Shown: positions 41,812 through 53,050 of the stretch, piece after piece
Numbering within the stretch: position 1 is the stretch's first letter
Layout of the letters: each line of letters begins with the position of its first letter
From: Eutypa lata
Lineage: Eukaryota; Ascomycota; Sordariomycetes; Xylariales; Diatrypaceae
Direction: 5' to 3'
Assembly: GCA_022661535.1 (NCBI GenBank)
Contig: JAKULF010000014.1
Span: 620,001 to 684,000, forward strand
DNA: 64,000 nucleotides
Program-made: the position numbers and the translations under genes
Notes under the pieces: model-generated
Told to the model about the DNA's origin: nothing
The model's database searches: none
What the model saw: the letters and a program-made list of their open reading frames with translations, nothing else

Positions 41812-42961
41812 ATGGCACCACGTACCAAGGAAGAGCTCATCTCTTACGGGGTCATGGACCCCGCAATGACGGCAGTCAGTTATTTCTCCTTTCTTTCCAT
41901 TGTCAATTATTTCTCTTCTTTTCCCCGAACCGAACTTGTGTAAGGTAGATAGATACCGAAGAGAGAACTGTAAATTACTGAGCACGCATTGCCGCGCCGC
42001 AGGAACTAGCCAGGAACCCGGTCCGCGGGCCCCAGCCATCGGACCCGTACTACGGGCGGAACGACTTCCCCGCCTGGCGCGCGCACCGCGCCGCGACGCT
42101 GCGGGAGAAGCACCACCTGCGGTACGTGCCGGGTGCGATCCCGGAGGAGGTCGGCGAGGAAGACCTGAAGATCGCGACGCGCGACGGGGCCGAGATCGTC
42201 GTTCGGGTCTACCGACCCCGCAACCCACCATCGCCCAATGGCGGCGGCGGCAGCCCGCTCATCGTCATGTACCATGAGGGCGCCTGGTCGATGGGCGATC
42301 TTACCGATGAGGAGACCAACTGCCGGCTGTTTTGTCGCGACCTGGGTGCTGTCTGCTTAATGTCGAGTATAGGTAGGTTAGGTGCTTGATCATACGCCCC
42401 CGCATCTGACGGGGAGGGGGCGGAGGCGGCGGTTCAGCGGGCGGGAACATCGCTGCCGTGCTTGCGCATATAGCCCGAGATGAGGGGCTCTCGCCTCCCC
42501 TCACGGGGCAGTACCTCTGCGTACCGGCTATCACGTGCTTCCTGCCACCTGACGAAATCCCCGTGCAGTACCGTTCTGAATATCTGAACCATCCGTCCGT
42601 GACCCCGAACAAGGACCCGGTGCTCATCGCAGACGAAAACGCCCAAGGAAGCCTCATGGCGCTCCTCAGCGGGGATACCGCTAGCCCCCTGATGGTGCCG
42701 TTCCACTACGGCAAGGGTGCTAAGGGTCACGCGGGTGTGCCGCCCGCCTACTTTCAGGTCTGCGGCCTGGACCCTCTGAGAGACGAGGCGTTGATTTATG
42801 AGAGGATCCTGAAGGAAGAAGCTGATGTCAAGACGAAGCTGGACCTATACCCTGGTTTCGGCCATTATTTCTGGACGAATTTCCCGCTCTTGAAGCAGAG
42901 TAGGGAGTTCGTGGAGGATACTGTGAAGGGGGTACGATGGTTGTTAGAACAGTCGGCATAA
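41812..42961 (+). CDS. HSL-family alpha/beta hydrolase missing its central core segment (possible pseudogene)
   Basis: Best model: exons 41812-41874, 42003-42372 and 42426-42961 (introns 128 and 53 bp, GT-AG, frame kept), 322 residues. The N-terminus (MAPRTKEELISYGVMDP) and the region around the oxyanion loop, MYHEGAWSMGDLTDEE at about 110-125, follow the fungal hormone-sensitive-lipase-like esterases, where HGGG or HEGG is usual; here it reads HEGA. The nucleophile elbow is GGSAGG (Ser148), and the later Asp (LDPLRDEAL) and His (GFGHYFW) are present. Between DLGAVCLMSSI and GGGSAGG, however, family members have roughly 50 residues including the YRLAPE motif and a helix; here only a 53-bp intron-like sequence separates the parts. 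The product may fold poorly, so this is a recent pseudogene, an assembly collapse, or a truncated paralogue. Confidence 0.7.
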
Positions 42962-43902
42962 TCGGACTTGGTGGTGGGGGAGGGGGAGGGGAGTCTGATA
43001 CTCCCTACTGAATGCAATAAGGCTCGGTAGCATCTTACCTGAACTTCATAACTTCCCAAGTTTTTACCGGTTAGCTATTTAAAGAATCAATAACATCCAC
43101 CTATTTAAGAACCGCGGTTGGTTATGCTATAAAGGTCCTCAAGGCTCATCGTATCTCTATACCTCAATTGTGACAAAGGATTCGCTAATCCAAGACTACT
43201 GAGCATTACTTAATGGCCAATTGTAAGTTACTACAATCCTTGCAGGCGAGCAGCTACCCTGGGAGATCCAATCCAGGTTCTACTAACTAAGCGCATGGTA
43301 GATCATACGAGAATCTGCGCTCGCTGAAGGAGTAGAGAAGAGAGGCATGCCTTAATGAGGCATAATTTGAAGGCTACGGCGTTCCACTGATTCTACCCAG
43401 GAATGCTTCAACGGCTAAACATCTAACATGCATGAATAGGACGTCGACCTCAGAGAATCCCAAGTGGAGCAGAAACGAAGCAATCTCTGGACCTTTTAGG
43501 AAGACCATTCAAACTCGGTAGTGTTGTCGGTTTACTCTAGTTAAGGGGTTACCGTTTCCTGGACTTCAACCCGCGCCCTAATCTACCCGATATGGAGGTT
43601 TCGATATCACATATTTAGACACGTTAGAGCTAAAAAAAGGGGCATCTCGGATGATCGACACATTGATCCTATATGGAACATGACATCAGAGCCCACGAGT
43701 ATGTCACGTTGTAGTTCATAAGGTTCATAAATTAAACGCTTGGTAATTGTATTGTACCATATCTCGTCTCAGTAGCATCACAAAGACACCTTTTATAAAG
43801 CAGCAGCATGGATCGACCGCAGTGTATCTACCAATGGCCCCACCCCCTATTCAATTAATCAATTATGTATGCAAGTGCTCCACCAATTACCTAAGATAAC
43901 CC
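42962..43902. other. Convergent intergenic spacer
   Basis: Between the esterase and SYG1 3' ends. A G-rich run lies at about 42970-42993. No gene, tRNA or long repeat seen. Confidence 0.45.
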
Positions 43903-46900
43903 TCACGACCCCTCAGTATCTCCCTTAAACAGCGTCTCCGTCCTCCTAGCCTGCATCCGCTCATCATGAACACTCGCCGTATCGCTCTCATCATCATCAT
44001 CATCATCATCGTCATGATCATCGTTTTCGTCGTCCTCGCTACCGACGATGTCCCGCTCCTCATCTTCATCATCGTCCTCATCCTCATCATCGGCCGGTGT
44101 CGTCTCGAGCGGGCGCTTCTTCTTCTCGAAGTCCTGCCTGTGCGCGTTGGCCATGATGCCGCGTATGGACCTAGCTCCGGGAATCTCCGACCTGCGACGT
44201 CGTAGGCCGCCCGCCTCGAGTAGTGGCGTGGGCTGGATACCGCCCGCGGGGCCGACTTCTTCCCGCATGCGCATGGACGAGGCGGCTGCGGTCGTGTCGA
44301 CCGCGCTCGCGGTTGCGTTGCCGTCTTCGTGTGACTTCCTCTGGGGCTTGTCGGTGGTGGTGGTGGTGCTTGCCTGCTCGCTCATCGATTTGTTGTCTAG
44401 CCTGTAGGGCAGAGGTAGATCCCGACTGGCTTTATACGCGGCTACGTTGAAGCAGTGCTCGTTCTCTACTCGGATGAGGGCCCACATGCCGCGGCGCGTG
44501 ACTTCGGCTACGGCGACGAGGAAGGAAACGATGGTGCTGTGCTGCAGATCGTGCGTGAAGATGGCATAGAAGATCCAGGCGAAGCGGAGGATGGGGTCGA
44601 TGACCATGATGGTGTAATATGGCCATTGGCGCTTCAGGCCTAGAAGATCACGCAAGTACCTTCGTCGGGCGTCGGGTTGGAGGAGAGAGAAATCCATCAG
44701 CAAGTCCCATATCGCTAAGTGTAGTGTTAGAATTACTCGAGAGATAATAGAACGGATGGTACCAGTACTCACAGGTGTAGATGCTATTGAGCGTGGAGAA
44801 CGTTACAAAAAGCCCAAAGTTTGCTTTTGTTCCCTGAATACGGTATAACGAGAGCGTCAACGCCGCCATAATGGTCATAAAATACTTGCCACAATTGACC
44901 AGATGCGGGAAGACGTTTCTAGTATCGTAGTAACGTCTGATGCATTGTAAAGCACGCCAAATGGGTGGCAGAGCGGAGAAGAAACCCAGGAGGCGAGAAT
45001 TGTTTGAATTGCACTGGACAGGATCGTTCCAGTAGTGTGCATATAAACAGAAGAACAGCTCAACATTCTAGCGGGGTGTTAGCTATAGTCATCTTGGGAA
45101 ACTGATGGGCTAATACGAACACAAGTGGCATAAGTTAGAGAACAATACATGTCGCCGAGGAAGAAATCTCGAAATTCGACGGGATAGAGCCCTGCCAGGA
45201 GTAGTCGCCACTGCCACTAGTTAGAATATGCTTAATCACTTTCCATTATGGGACTTACATGAGAATACGCGAGCCACCTACGGCTTCTATGCCACAGTAT
45301 GGGAGCTGGGAATAAGATGATCACCAGGGTAATGACTATTAGGATGATTGGGTAGTACAGATACATCTCAGATGATCCATATCGGGTAAAGTTCAGCCAG
45401 AATATGAAACCGAATAGCATCAAGAAGAAGCTGGGGAAGCTGGACAGTTGTCGCCAATCCAATTGGTGCCGCGGATCGAACTCGAAAATGAATTGGTAGT
45501 TGATCTTGTTAGTCGTCCACACCGAGCAATCGAGGCAAAAGTAAAAGAAGAGGAGAAGACCAAGGAAGTAGCCTCCATATATCTGCAGGAGGTAGCTCGT
45601 TTGTTGCCGCACTATTGGGTCTTCATCAAATAGGAGTTCAGCTCCAAATACTAGACCCTGTACTGTAAATACTGCTCCTACGCCAATGAGAAGGCCACTA
45701 TGAAATGTCGTGGCGGACTCATCACCTGGTCTTCGAATCAGGCGTCGAAGCTTACCTGCAGCAAGCTTGTGGTTGTTTCCTTCGAAGTATCGCGCATAGA
45801 TGTCTTCGACGTCGCGGATGTAGTTATCCACCAAGTCGCTATTCACGAACCACGCCTTGCTGACCTTTTCGTTCATATAGCGATACGGAGGCCGAGCATT
45901 GACTGCCTTGTCGTACTTTTTGTTCAACTTCCGGAACGCGGTACGGTTCAATAAGGTGTACGCTTTCAGGAGTTCCAAGCCACGGTAGAACTCCTCCAAG
46001 GCCAGTTTCAGCTTGCGTTTTGCACTTCTGTACGGTACATCATCACTCTGTGGCCTCCTAGTATAGTCTCTCCTTGGGTCGTAAGTGCCAATAACCGGCG
46101 TTGTTGGCATTCTAGAGAGGGCTTTGGAGTTGGGGCCAGGTTTAAAGAGCTTGGATTTGATGGGACCGAGAATACCCTGAGGGTATTCGTGACCAGAAGC
46201 TTTACCACTACTGTCACTAGCATTGCCATTCTCCTGCTCCTTACGACGTTTTGATTGCTCCAACTCTTGTGTGCGCCGATCTTTCATTTCATGCAGTTGT
46301 TGCCGCAAAACCGCCAACCGAGTCCCGGCTTGCTCTTCTTTTTGCTGATAGAATGATTCGACTTTCTCAAGCTCACCATCGAGGAAATCGAAAAATTCCT
46401 TCTCACGATATCGGACCGTGTCCAGAGTTCGCATACCTAGCTCATATTTTGCGCTTTCCGTCCTGGTAAGGGTCGGGCCAGTAGACAACAGACGGCGGAG
46501 TCGACCAGGCGATGGCTGGTAAGGGCTGGGGTGAGCAGGTGTTTTTGGGGTCCCTTCAGTCGGAACAGTCGGTACCATGGACGCTCTACGTTCCAAAGCT
46601 ACCCTACTTAGGGACTCCTGACCCGCATTGGAATATTTTCTTGGCGGATGCTCGCTGGCATTTGATGGTACTCGCATAGCCGGAGCCGGAAGCTGAAAAA
46701 GATTCCGACTTCCTGCTGTAGACGGGGGCTTGGCCTGTGACGCGGGGGTAAGGTTGAAACTTCCATAGTTTCCTCCATTTCCAGGAGACCGAGTCAAGGA
46801 GCGATGCTCTACTTGACCGGAAGGAGGTACTTGTTGAGATCCCGGCGTCCCTTGAAACCTCGCCGCCGCCGGAGGGATAGGCTCAGGGCTAGTCCTTAAG

Positions 46901-47237
46901 GCACTGGCACCCTCTGCCCCATCTGTCCCCTCTTCGGCATTTCGCCGGCGAGGCGTATTATACACGATGGATGAGAAAGGCGGTACTGCATGTGGAGTTG
47001 AATCGCTCCTTCCTGTAAAGCCACGGGGTGAAGCATGAGCTCGGCTAATGGCCGTAGACACAGCCTTGACATATTTCTTGCCAGTTTTGTAATTCAAATA
47101 CTTGACCCTCCATTCTTAATTGAGTTTGGTGATACGTTAGCCTTGATACATCTTAAAAAGGGATTGCCTTTTTTCGTCTTGATTGTTTGTTGCTCACCTG
47201 GTACGCACTCCCGCTCAAGCTCCTTAGCAAACTTCAT
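43903..47237 (-). CDS. SYG1: SYG1/XPR1-type SPX-EXS phosphate transporter
   Basis: Five exons on the minus strand, 47237-47198, 47114-45259, 45210-45121, 45067-44773 and 44714-43903, give 1030 residues. Introns are 83, 48, 53 and 58 bp; the third uses a weak GTTCGT donor. The SPX domain starts at the first Met (MKFAKELERECVPEWRVKYL) and is split by a roughly 300-residue low-complexity insert before its helical end (KLKLALEEFYRGLELLK, then LNRTAFRKLNKKYDKAV, the lysine-rich inositol-pyrophosphate-binding surface). Several membrane helices follow, then the EXS domain (WRLLLAGLYPVEFRDFFLGD, then NSIYTSIWDLLMDFSLLQP). The C-terminal tail is extremely acidic (Asp/Glu run from CAT/TCC-rich DNA). 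The family exports or traffics inorganic phosphate under SPX control. The splice joins all restore conserved EXS text, so the model is firm except for the exact intron-2 acceptor. Confidence 0.93.
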
Positions 47238-47313
47238 GACGTCAGGCCGCCGATACAAGGGAAACCCGACGTATTCGAACCATTTATTCCAACCAATACC
47301 TACTTAATTTAGC

Positions 47314-47319
47314 CACGTG
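47314..47319. promoter_or_regulatory. CACGTG box 77 bp upstream of SYG1
   Basis: CACGTG is the core recognised by Pho4/NUC-1-type bHLH factors that control phosphate genes. It lies 77 bp before the start codon of an SPX-EXS phosphate transporter. The hexamer is expected about once per 4 kb by chance, and I see others in this window, so this is suggestive only. Confidence 0.35.
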
Positions 47320-47654
47320 GTATTCGGGCGATCAGGTACTGAATGACAGGCGTGCAGGCTTGGTATGGGCTCGAGATCTCTCGCGGATCTGCTGCAAAAA
47401 ATGAGAGCGACCGAATGCTGCTTGGATGCTGGGCGTGACAACAAACGGAACGGGGCCTGTCATGGTTCTGAGAAATATGGGACGCCTACGGAATCCAGTT
47501 AGATTGGCTTCAGAATTTTACTATCACAGTAGCGCCTGTAGCACCACCTACACCGCGTACTTGGCACAATGCACTGCACCCAACGAAAAGAAGGCCATTG
47601 GGCAGCAAAACAATAGAGCAACAAGCACTTCCCCGGTCCCGCTAACTACCTCCT

Positions 47655-47676
47655 ATCTACCTAACGTTAGGTAGAT
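47655..47676. repeat. Perfect 22-bp palindrome
   Basis: ATCTACCTAACGTTAGGTAGAT, centred on AACGTT, lies about 420 bp upstream of SYG1 and 390 bp downstream of the low-complexity gene's stop. It may be a dimeric factor site or a chance product of the local TACC/GGTA word bias. Confidence 0.7.
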
Positions 47677-48070
47677 CCACATCTCTGATTCGTGAAAGTG
47701 GATTATGTAATAGCCCTTCATTTCACGACGACCATCGTCCCCTTTCAATATTAATGTAACAAATCAATGCATTTCATAAGGATAAATTGCACTATATTCA
47801 TAACGCCCATTTGGTCTATTCCATGGTGAGAAGCAAAGGCTGCCTATAGTTCCGGACCTCTTCATAACATGATAGATGTTTAGGTAGCGCAAGTATAACA
47901 CATGTAGTTGCTATCTCCTTTTACAGAGAGAACACCTAACTGTCATAGAATACTACGTATTTTAAAACCTAAACCAAGGTACAATTATAGTCCAACTTCA
48001 GAATGGAAAGATGTTCTAAACAACTATTACATATGCGCAACACCCACCCCCATTACACATTGACAATTCC

Positions 48071-48911
48071 CTAAGAACCATCCGTAGCCAGCGCCCCGCC
48101 CCTGAACGGCGGTGAGCTCTTGAGAAAGCCCTGCTCATCGTACAACCCCAGGCTCCGCGCGCTAGTGCGCTGGGCGTAAAGCACCCCATTCTCGCGCTCC
48201 AGCTCCAGCTCCAGCTGCGATGAAGCCCCCGTCGTTACAGGCTGTTGTTGTTGCTTCCGCTGTTCCTGCTGCTGATGCTGTCTCGCCCACTCCGCCACGA
48301 CCCCGACTCCGACATTGCCCGAGTTCCCATCCCCCGTCAGCACTCCAACACTATTCCGCACCCGCTCCGCCGACAACCCGGAACTCCCGCCATGATTCAG
48401 CCCCACCATAGTCCCCCTACGCGACCTACCGCCGACCGGGGCGCTCCGCCGCTGCAATCCACCACCTCCACCACCGCCTCTTCCTATCCTAACAGGCGAG
48501 GTCTCTGTTGATCCTCTACTACTACTACCACCATTAACACTATCACCACTCGTCGAGCTCCCGCCCAGCGATAGGTAATTCCTCCCACTATCCCTATTCC
48601 GACTACCGGGACTACACCCACCGCCCCTTAGCGCCGGCAGTGTCGGGCTCCCGGGCTCCGTATCGGTGTTGTTGTTCGTCCCGCCACCACCACCACCGCC
48701 GCCGCCGCCGACGCTGCTATTGTTGCCGCTGCTGTTGCTGTAACCGCTGTGGCCGCTCGCGCTGCTGAGCTGGCTGTTCATGCGCCGCAGCTCGGCGATG
48801 GAGTTCGCGACGCGGAGGTTGTTGCTGTTGGAAGAGCCGGAGCTGGAGCCCGCGGTGTAGCTCTTGCTCTTGGTGGGCGTCAGGGGTAGCGGTAAAGGCG
48901 GAAGGGCGTCG

Positions 48912-48943
<32 letters not shown>

Positions 48944-49862
48944 GTCATTGTTATTATACCGCAGTGATCGCGGGTTCGGATCCGACTTCGACTCCAGACT
49001 TCCCCGCAACCGAGGTCTGCGATCACGTTCACGTTCGCGTTCGGCCGTCCGAGGAGGTGTGGAATAATAGCTATTTCGCGCTATGCTCTTATTTGAATCG
49101 ATGCAATATTGTGCATCCTCCTCCTCGTCCCTACCTAGTTGATGAGAAGCGCGGAACCCAACCCGCGAACCCCGGCCCGACGGCGAAGAGATGAAGGGGC
49201 TGCTACCGCTGCTGCTGCTGCTGTTGCCCGCAGTGGTAGTAGTAGTCGTACGCGGCGAACCCGCCGCATCATCACTACGGACAAGAGTAGTAGTAGTAGC
49301 AACATCCCTAGTCGGTGAGCTGCTAGCCATCGTCCTCGGCACAGCCGCAACCAACGTCACGGCTTCGGTAACGCCATCAGCCTGCACCGACTCCGCATAG
49401 TTGTAGCTATCATAGACGGACGAGAGCCCGGCCTCGGATATAGCCGGGCTAGCCCCGCCGCCGGACCTGCGTTCGACATCGAGCAGCACACCGGCCGCGC
49501 CTAGTGTCGGCGAGCTGACTACGGGACGCAGTGCTTGTGGTGGTAGGACGATGACAACGGCCTGGTCCATCTCTTCTTCTCGCGTTATTGGCACCGTCGG
49601 CAGTTCGGCCACGGTTGCCGTTTTCGTAACATGTACAAGCGGTAGCCTCCGTCCCGAGGAAGGACTACCCTTCTTGATAGGCTCAGACTCGACCTCATCC
49701 GCGGCGAGCTCGACTGGAAGTGGCGGTAAGAGGCGCGAGGGCCGCTGCTGCTGCTGCTGCCACAACGATGTTGTTTCTAGGGGGGCTACCGATTTATTCG
49801 TGAGGAAGGGGTCATCGTTTTCTTCTATATGCTCTTGGTTGCTTGTCGTCGTCGGATAGGCC

Positions 49863-49908
<46 letters not shown>

Positions 49909-52045
49909 CTTGGGGAAAACAAGGACCTGCGACGGTCCCTCTCCTCGCGCGCCATGGCCGCGGACTCTCGCCATCTTCGAATGCGAACTTCGCGCTGCTG
50001 CGATTATTGCCTTGCTTCTCGCCGCCGTTGACTTGATACGTTTTGTTGAATATGTTGTGGTAAGGCGAAGAATACGTCTGCGGTCTCGGGCCCTGCACCC
50101 GCCAGCCCCCAGTGATGTCCGCCGTTCTCGTTCTCGTGGGCGTGGTGGTGGTGGTGGTGGTGGTGATATGGGTAGCACCGCTGTCGAATCGTAGCTCGTT
50201 GCTAGGCGGGCCCTGCTGTGCCTGTCCTTGCATGTGCGTTTCGTCTTCGCTGTACAGCGTTGACAGGGCGGACGACTCGCCGCTGGTGGCGGAGTACGGG
50301 CGCCCATCGGAGAACGTCGTCGAGTCCCTCTCCAGCTGGCGGCGGTTCGGGCTAGAGAGCACGGTGGGGCTCATCTGCTGGACCTCGTGATACTGCGACG
50401 AACCACGCCTCGAGGGTGAAGGCATCAGGGAATCGGGCTCCGAGATCATCGACGCGAAAGACGTATGGGACGCCTGCCGCCTGTGGCCCGGTGTCGTCGG
50501 CTGCGGCGGAAAGAACGAAGACGAGGACGAAGCCTGCGGGTTCGGACTGCACCCTTCCAGCTCGGCGTACGACGACATGACAGCCGGCGCGCTCTTCGGG
50601 GTCTTCGCCGGGCTCGACTCCGCGCTGATGTCGAACACGCTGCCCCTGACGCGGGTGGTAGGTGCGTGCAAGACACTGTCCCGATCGTCGGTGGTAGTAG
50701 ACATCTCCGCAAAGCGAATACCGGTACCCATGCCCTGTGAGGCCATCGTCCGCCGCCTCAAGCTCCCGCTCGGTCTCCTGTCCTGCAGTCTCTCGGCCGT
50801 CGAGCGCAGGATCCCCGCTAGTTCTGCATCCGTGGCGCTCTTGATGGCTCTTGTCGGCTGCTGCGGTCTCTGCGGTGAGATCTGCACTTGCTGGGACTGC
50901 TGGGACTGGGGCTGGGGCTGCGGGACAGAAGAGACTGGAACGCGAGCGCTTCCTGCTAACTGCTCCGTGGCTTCGAGCGCCGCTTCCGCAGCGCTATTCC
51001 GATGTTTTGGGTTATGCACGCTGTCAGATGGCATACCGACTATGAAGCCGGTGTGCGATTCATGCCTGAGCAGACTGCTGCCACCGGGCTGCGCGACGAA
51101 TTCCTCAGGCTGTGGCTGCTGCGGCGAGACAGCCGCAACGACGATATTTGGGTCTCTCTGCAGCACGCCCGCAAGGCGCTCCTGCGCCGCCGCGAGCCGC
51201 GCGTCCCGCACCCTCCGCGTCGGGATTTCTGACTCCGACGACTCCTGCTGCTTCTGCTCCTGCTCCATCTTGGTATGAGGAAGGGTGGGGCTGCGATGGA
51301 TGATCTCGATGACCTCTTCTCGCCGCCAGGACAACCTCCGGCTCAGCGACCGGCCGAGGCTGAGGAACCTGCTGTTCTTTTTGATTCCTTTGTTTTTCCT
51401 GGACGGCGACGGTGCCATCAGCGGACCGTGCAGCGCGTCTTCGTCGATCCACGAGGGCGTGCGGTGCCGGTCTTGTAACGACTTTCTCGTGCTCTTGTTG
51501 TACTTTTTCTGCCTCTGCGTTTCGGTACTAGATTTCGCACTCGCACTGGCGTTCGCATTCGCATCCCGATCGACTCCGTCCCCTCCAAATAGACCAAACG
51601 TGAAGCTTCCCGGGCGCGATAGAACAGGTGGCAAGACCGGCGGCGGGACGCCGAGACGGTCGTCTTCCCTCTCCCTGTCCATCTCCCCGGTCTCCACACT
51701 CGTCCCCCGACTTCCCGTTCTAGCATCGTTGTTGTCATACGTGTGGCGCTCGCTGACGAAGCTCTTCTTCCGCAGCCTGTTTGACCTCCCGGCCTCGCTC
51801 CCCGCCGCGTCGGGCTCGACACCGACGAGGAACGAGACGCCGCTGGCGGGGCAGATGGCGGTGACGGGTCCGCGGCGGCGTTCCTGCCAATTGGCGATCC
51901 GGATGAGCAGGAGTGCTAGGCACACGAAGAAGGCGGCGGCGCTGGCGATGGCAATCACGATAATGGCGGCATTAGAGAGCGAGCTTCGCTTCGTGATATC
52001 AGACCGCGCAGCCCCCGTAGAGGCAAGACGCGGGAGGTAAGGCAT
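48071..52045 (-). CDS. Single-pass membrane protein with very long low-complexity cytoplasmic part
   Basis: Single exon, 1324 residues, ATG at 52045. One hydrophobic helix at about 25-48 (NAAIIVIAIASAAAFFVCLALLLI) is followed by basic residues (QERRRG), which predicts a short outside N-terminus and a cytoplasmic remainder. The rest is disordered in appearance: Ser, Pro, Arg, Thr and Gly rich, with a poly-Gln run at about 712-728, a poly-Asp run at about 1031-1047, poly-Thr stretches and poly-Gly near 1110 and 1190. Many short RRXS-like sequences could be kinase sites. No catalytic domain is seen. Similar long single-pass proteins occur in filamentous ascomycetes without known function; septal, polarity or wall-sensor roles would be speculation. 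The reading frame stays open over 4 kb of repeat-rich DNA, which supports selection on it. Confidence 0.75.
48906..48951. repeat. Coding (GTC)n / poly-Asp microsatellite
   Basis: About fifteen near-perfect triplets, read as GAC/GAT on the minus strand, encode poly-Asp in the low-complexity membrane protein. Confidence 0.85.
49864..49909. repeat. Coding (GTT)n / poly-Gln microsatellite
   Basis: About fifteen perfect GTT triplets (CAA on the coding strand) encode a poly-Gln run. Pure CAA units with no interruptions suggest recent expansion. Confidence 0.9.
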
Positions 52046-53050
52046 TATTTGGCTTCACCTAGGACGAATGTATACAAGATGAGTGAATCAACCTTCCAAT
52101 TTCAGTGAGGCATAGAGTAGCAGAAAGTGTTTTGATTATAAAACAATCACCAATAGAACTGCTGTCTGCTGTCTGTAATCGGCGGTGTGCTTTACGGACG
52201 TTCAGATTGCACTTCGAAGAGTAGAAGGCTCCCTACTAGATTACAAAAATAAGAGTTAACTGCGCTTTACAGGAAATGCAACAGCTCATAATGGATGGGA
52301 GAGCGACAGGTGACCTACAGTAATCACGCAAGTAAACATTCGCAAATTAGACTTGCGATGGAATGCGTCACTGCGCTATGGTGCATTCCAGGTAAGCGAA
52401 ACGTCTGAGACAACAAGGTTGGCGAGAGCATACTGAGGGGCCAACTATAAACTATGCTTAACTTGAGCTGTGTCTCGTTACTTACTTGGGAGGCTTAGTC
52501 AATATCATGTCGCGGAACTGTAGATAGTTGGCTGCTTGAGTCTACTTAGCTAGCCAGAAACACAGGTGTAAATATGCATCGTCAAAAGCACATACGAATA
52601 CTAGAATAGAAGCCCTAGCTCAGATCCATCTTATTGCTCGAGCTGATGTAATCAGTCACAAGATAGGAGATCTCTTGCCCGAAGAGATAAACCAGATATT
52701 TGATGTAAACATTCCCAAGACTCGTAAAACCAGTCATTCATTCATCACAACGCCTTGTACCGGCCCACAACGCAGTGTGGTTTCTGTCTTAACAACACCA
52801 CTGCCAATGCATAAATGAAAATCTCTCTTGACATTGATTGCTTAACTTCCTAACCCTGTGTAATTGATGCAATGTGCTTCATCTTTCCCTAAAGTAGTTC
52901 AGAAAGAAGTGAAATGTACTGGGAAGGTTTTTGATGAACATGGATCGGGCCTTGGAAACATGATGCAAAATGGCCTCTTCCTAGGGAAAATATCTTCACA
53001 GAATCAGATCGGAAAAAAAGAAAATGGAAGCTTGGAACCCAAACTTTTCC
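52046..53050. other. Intergenic spacer
   Basis: Promoter of the low-complexity membrane protein at its left edge and 3' region of the DUF1996 gene at its right edge. No gene or repeat recognised; the ORF at 52864-53151 overlaps the DUF1996 3' end and is rejected. Confidence 0.45.

Larger units (their letters stand above)
47238..48070. promoter_or_regulatory. SYG1 promoter and spacer
   Basis: Holds the CACGTG site and the 22-bp palindrome listed separately. The right part is the 3' region of the low-complexity membrane protein. No gene seen. Confidence 0.45.
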
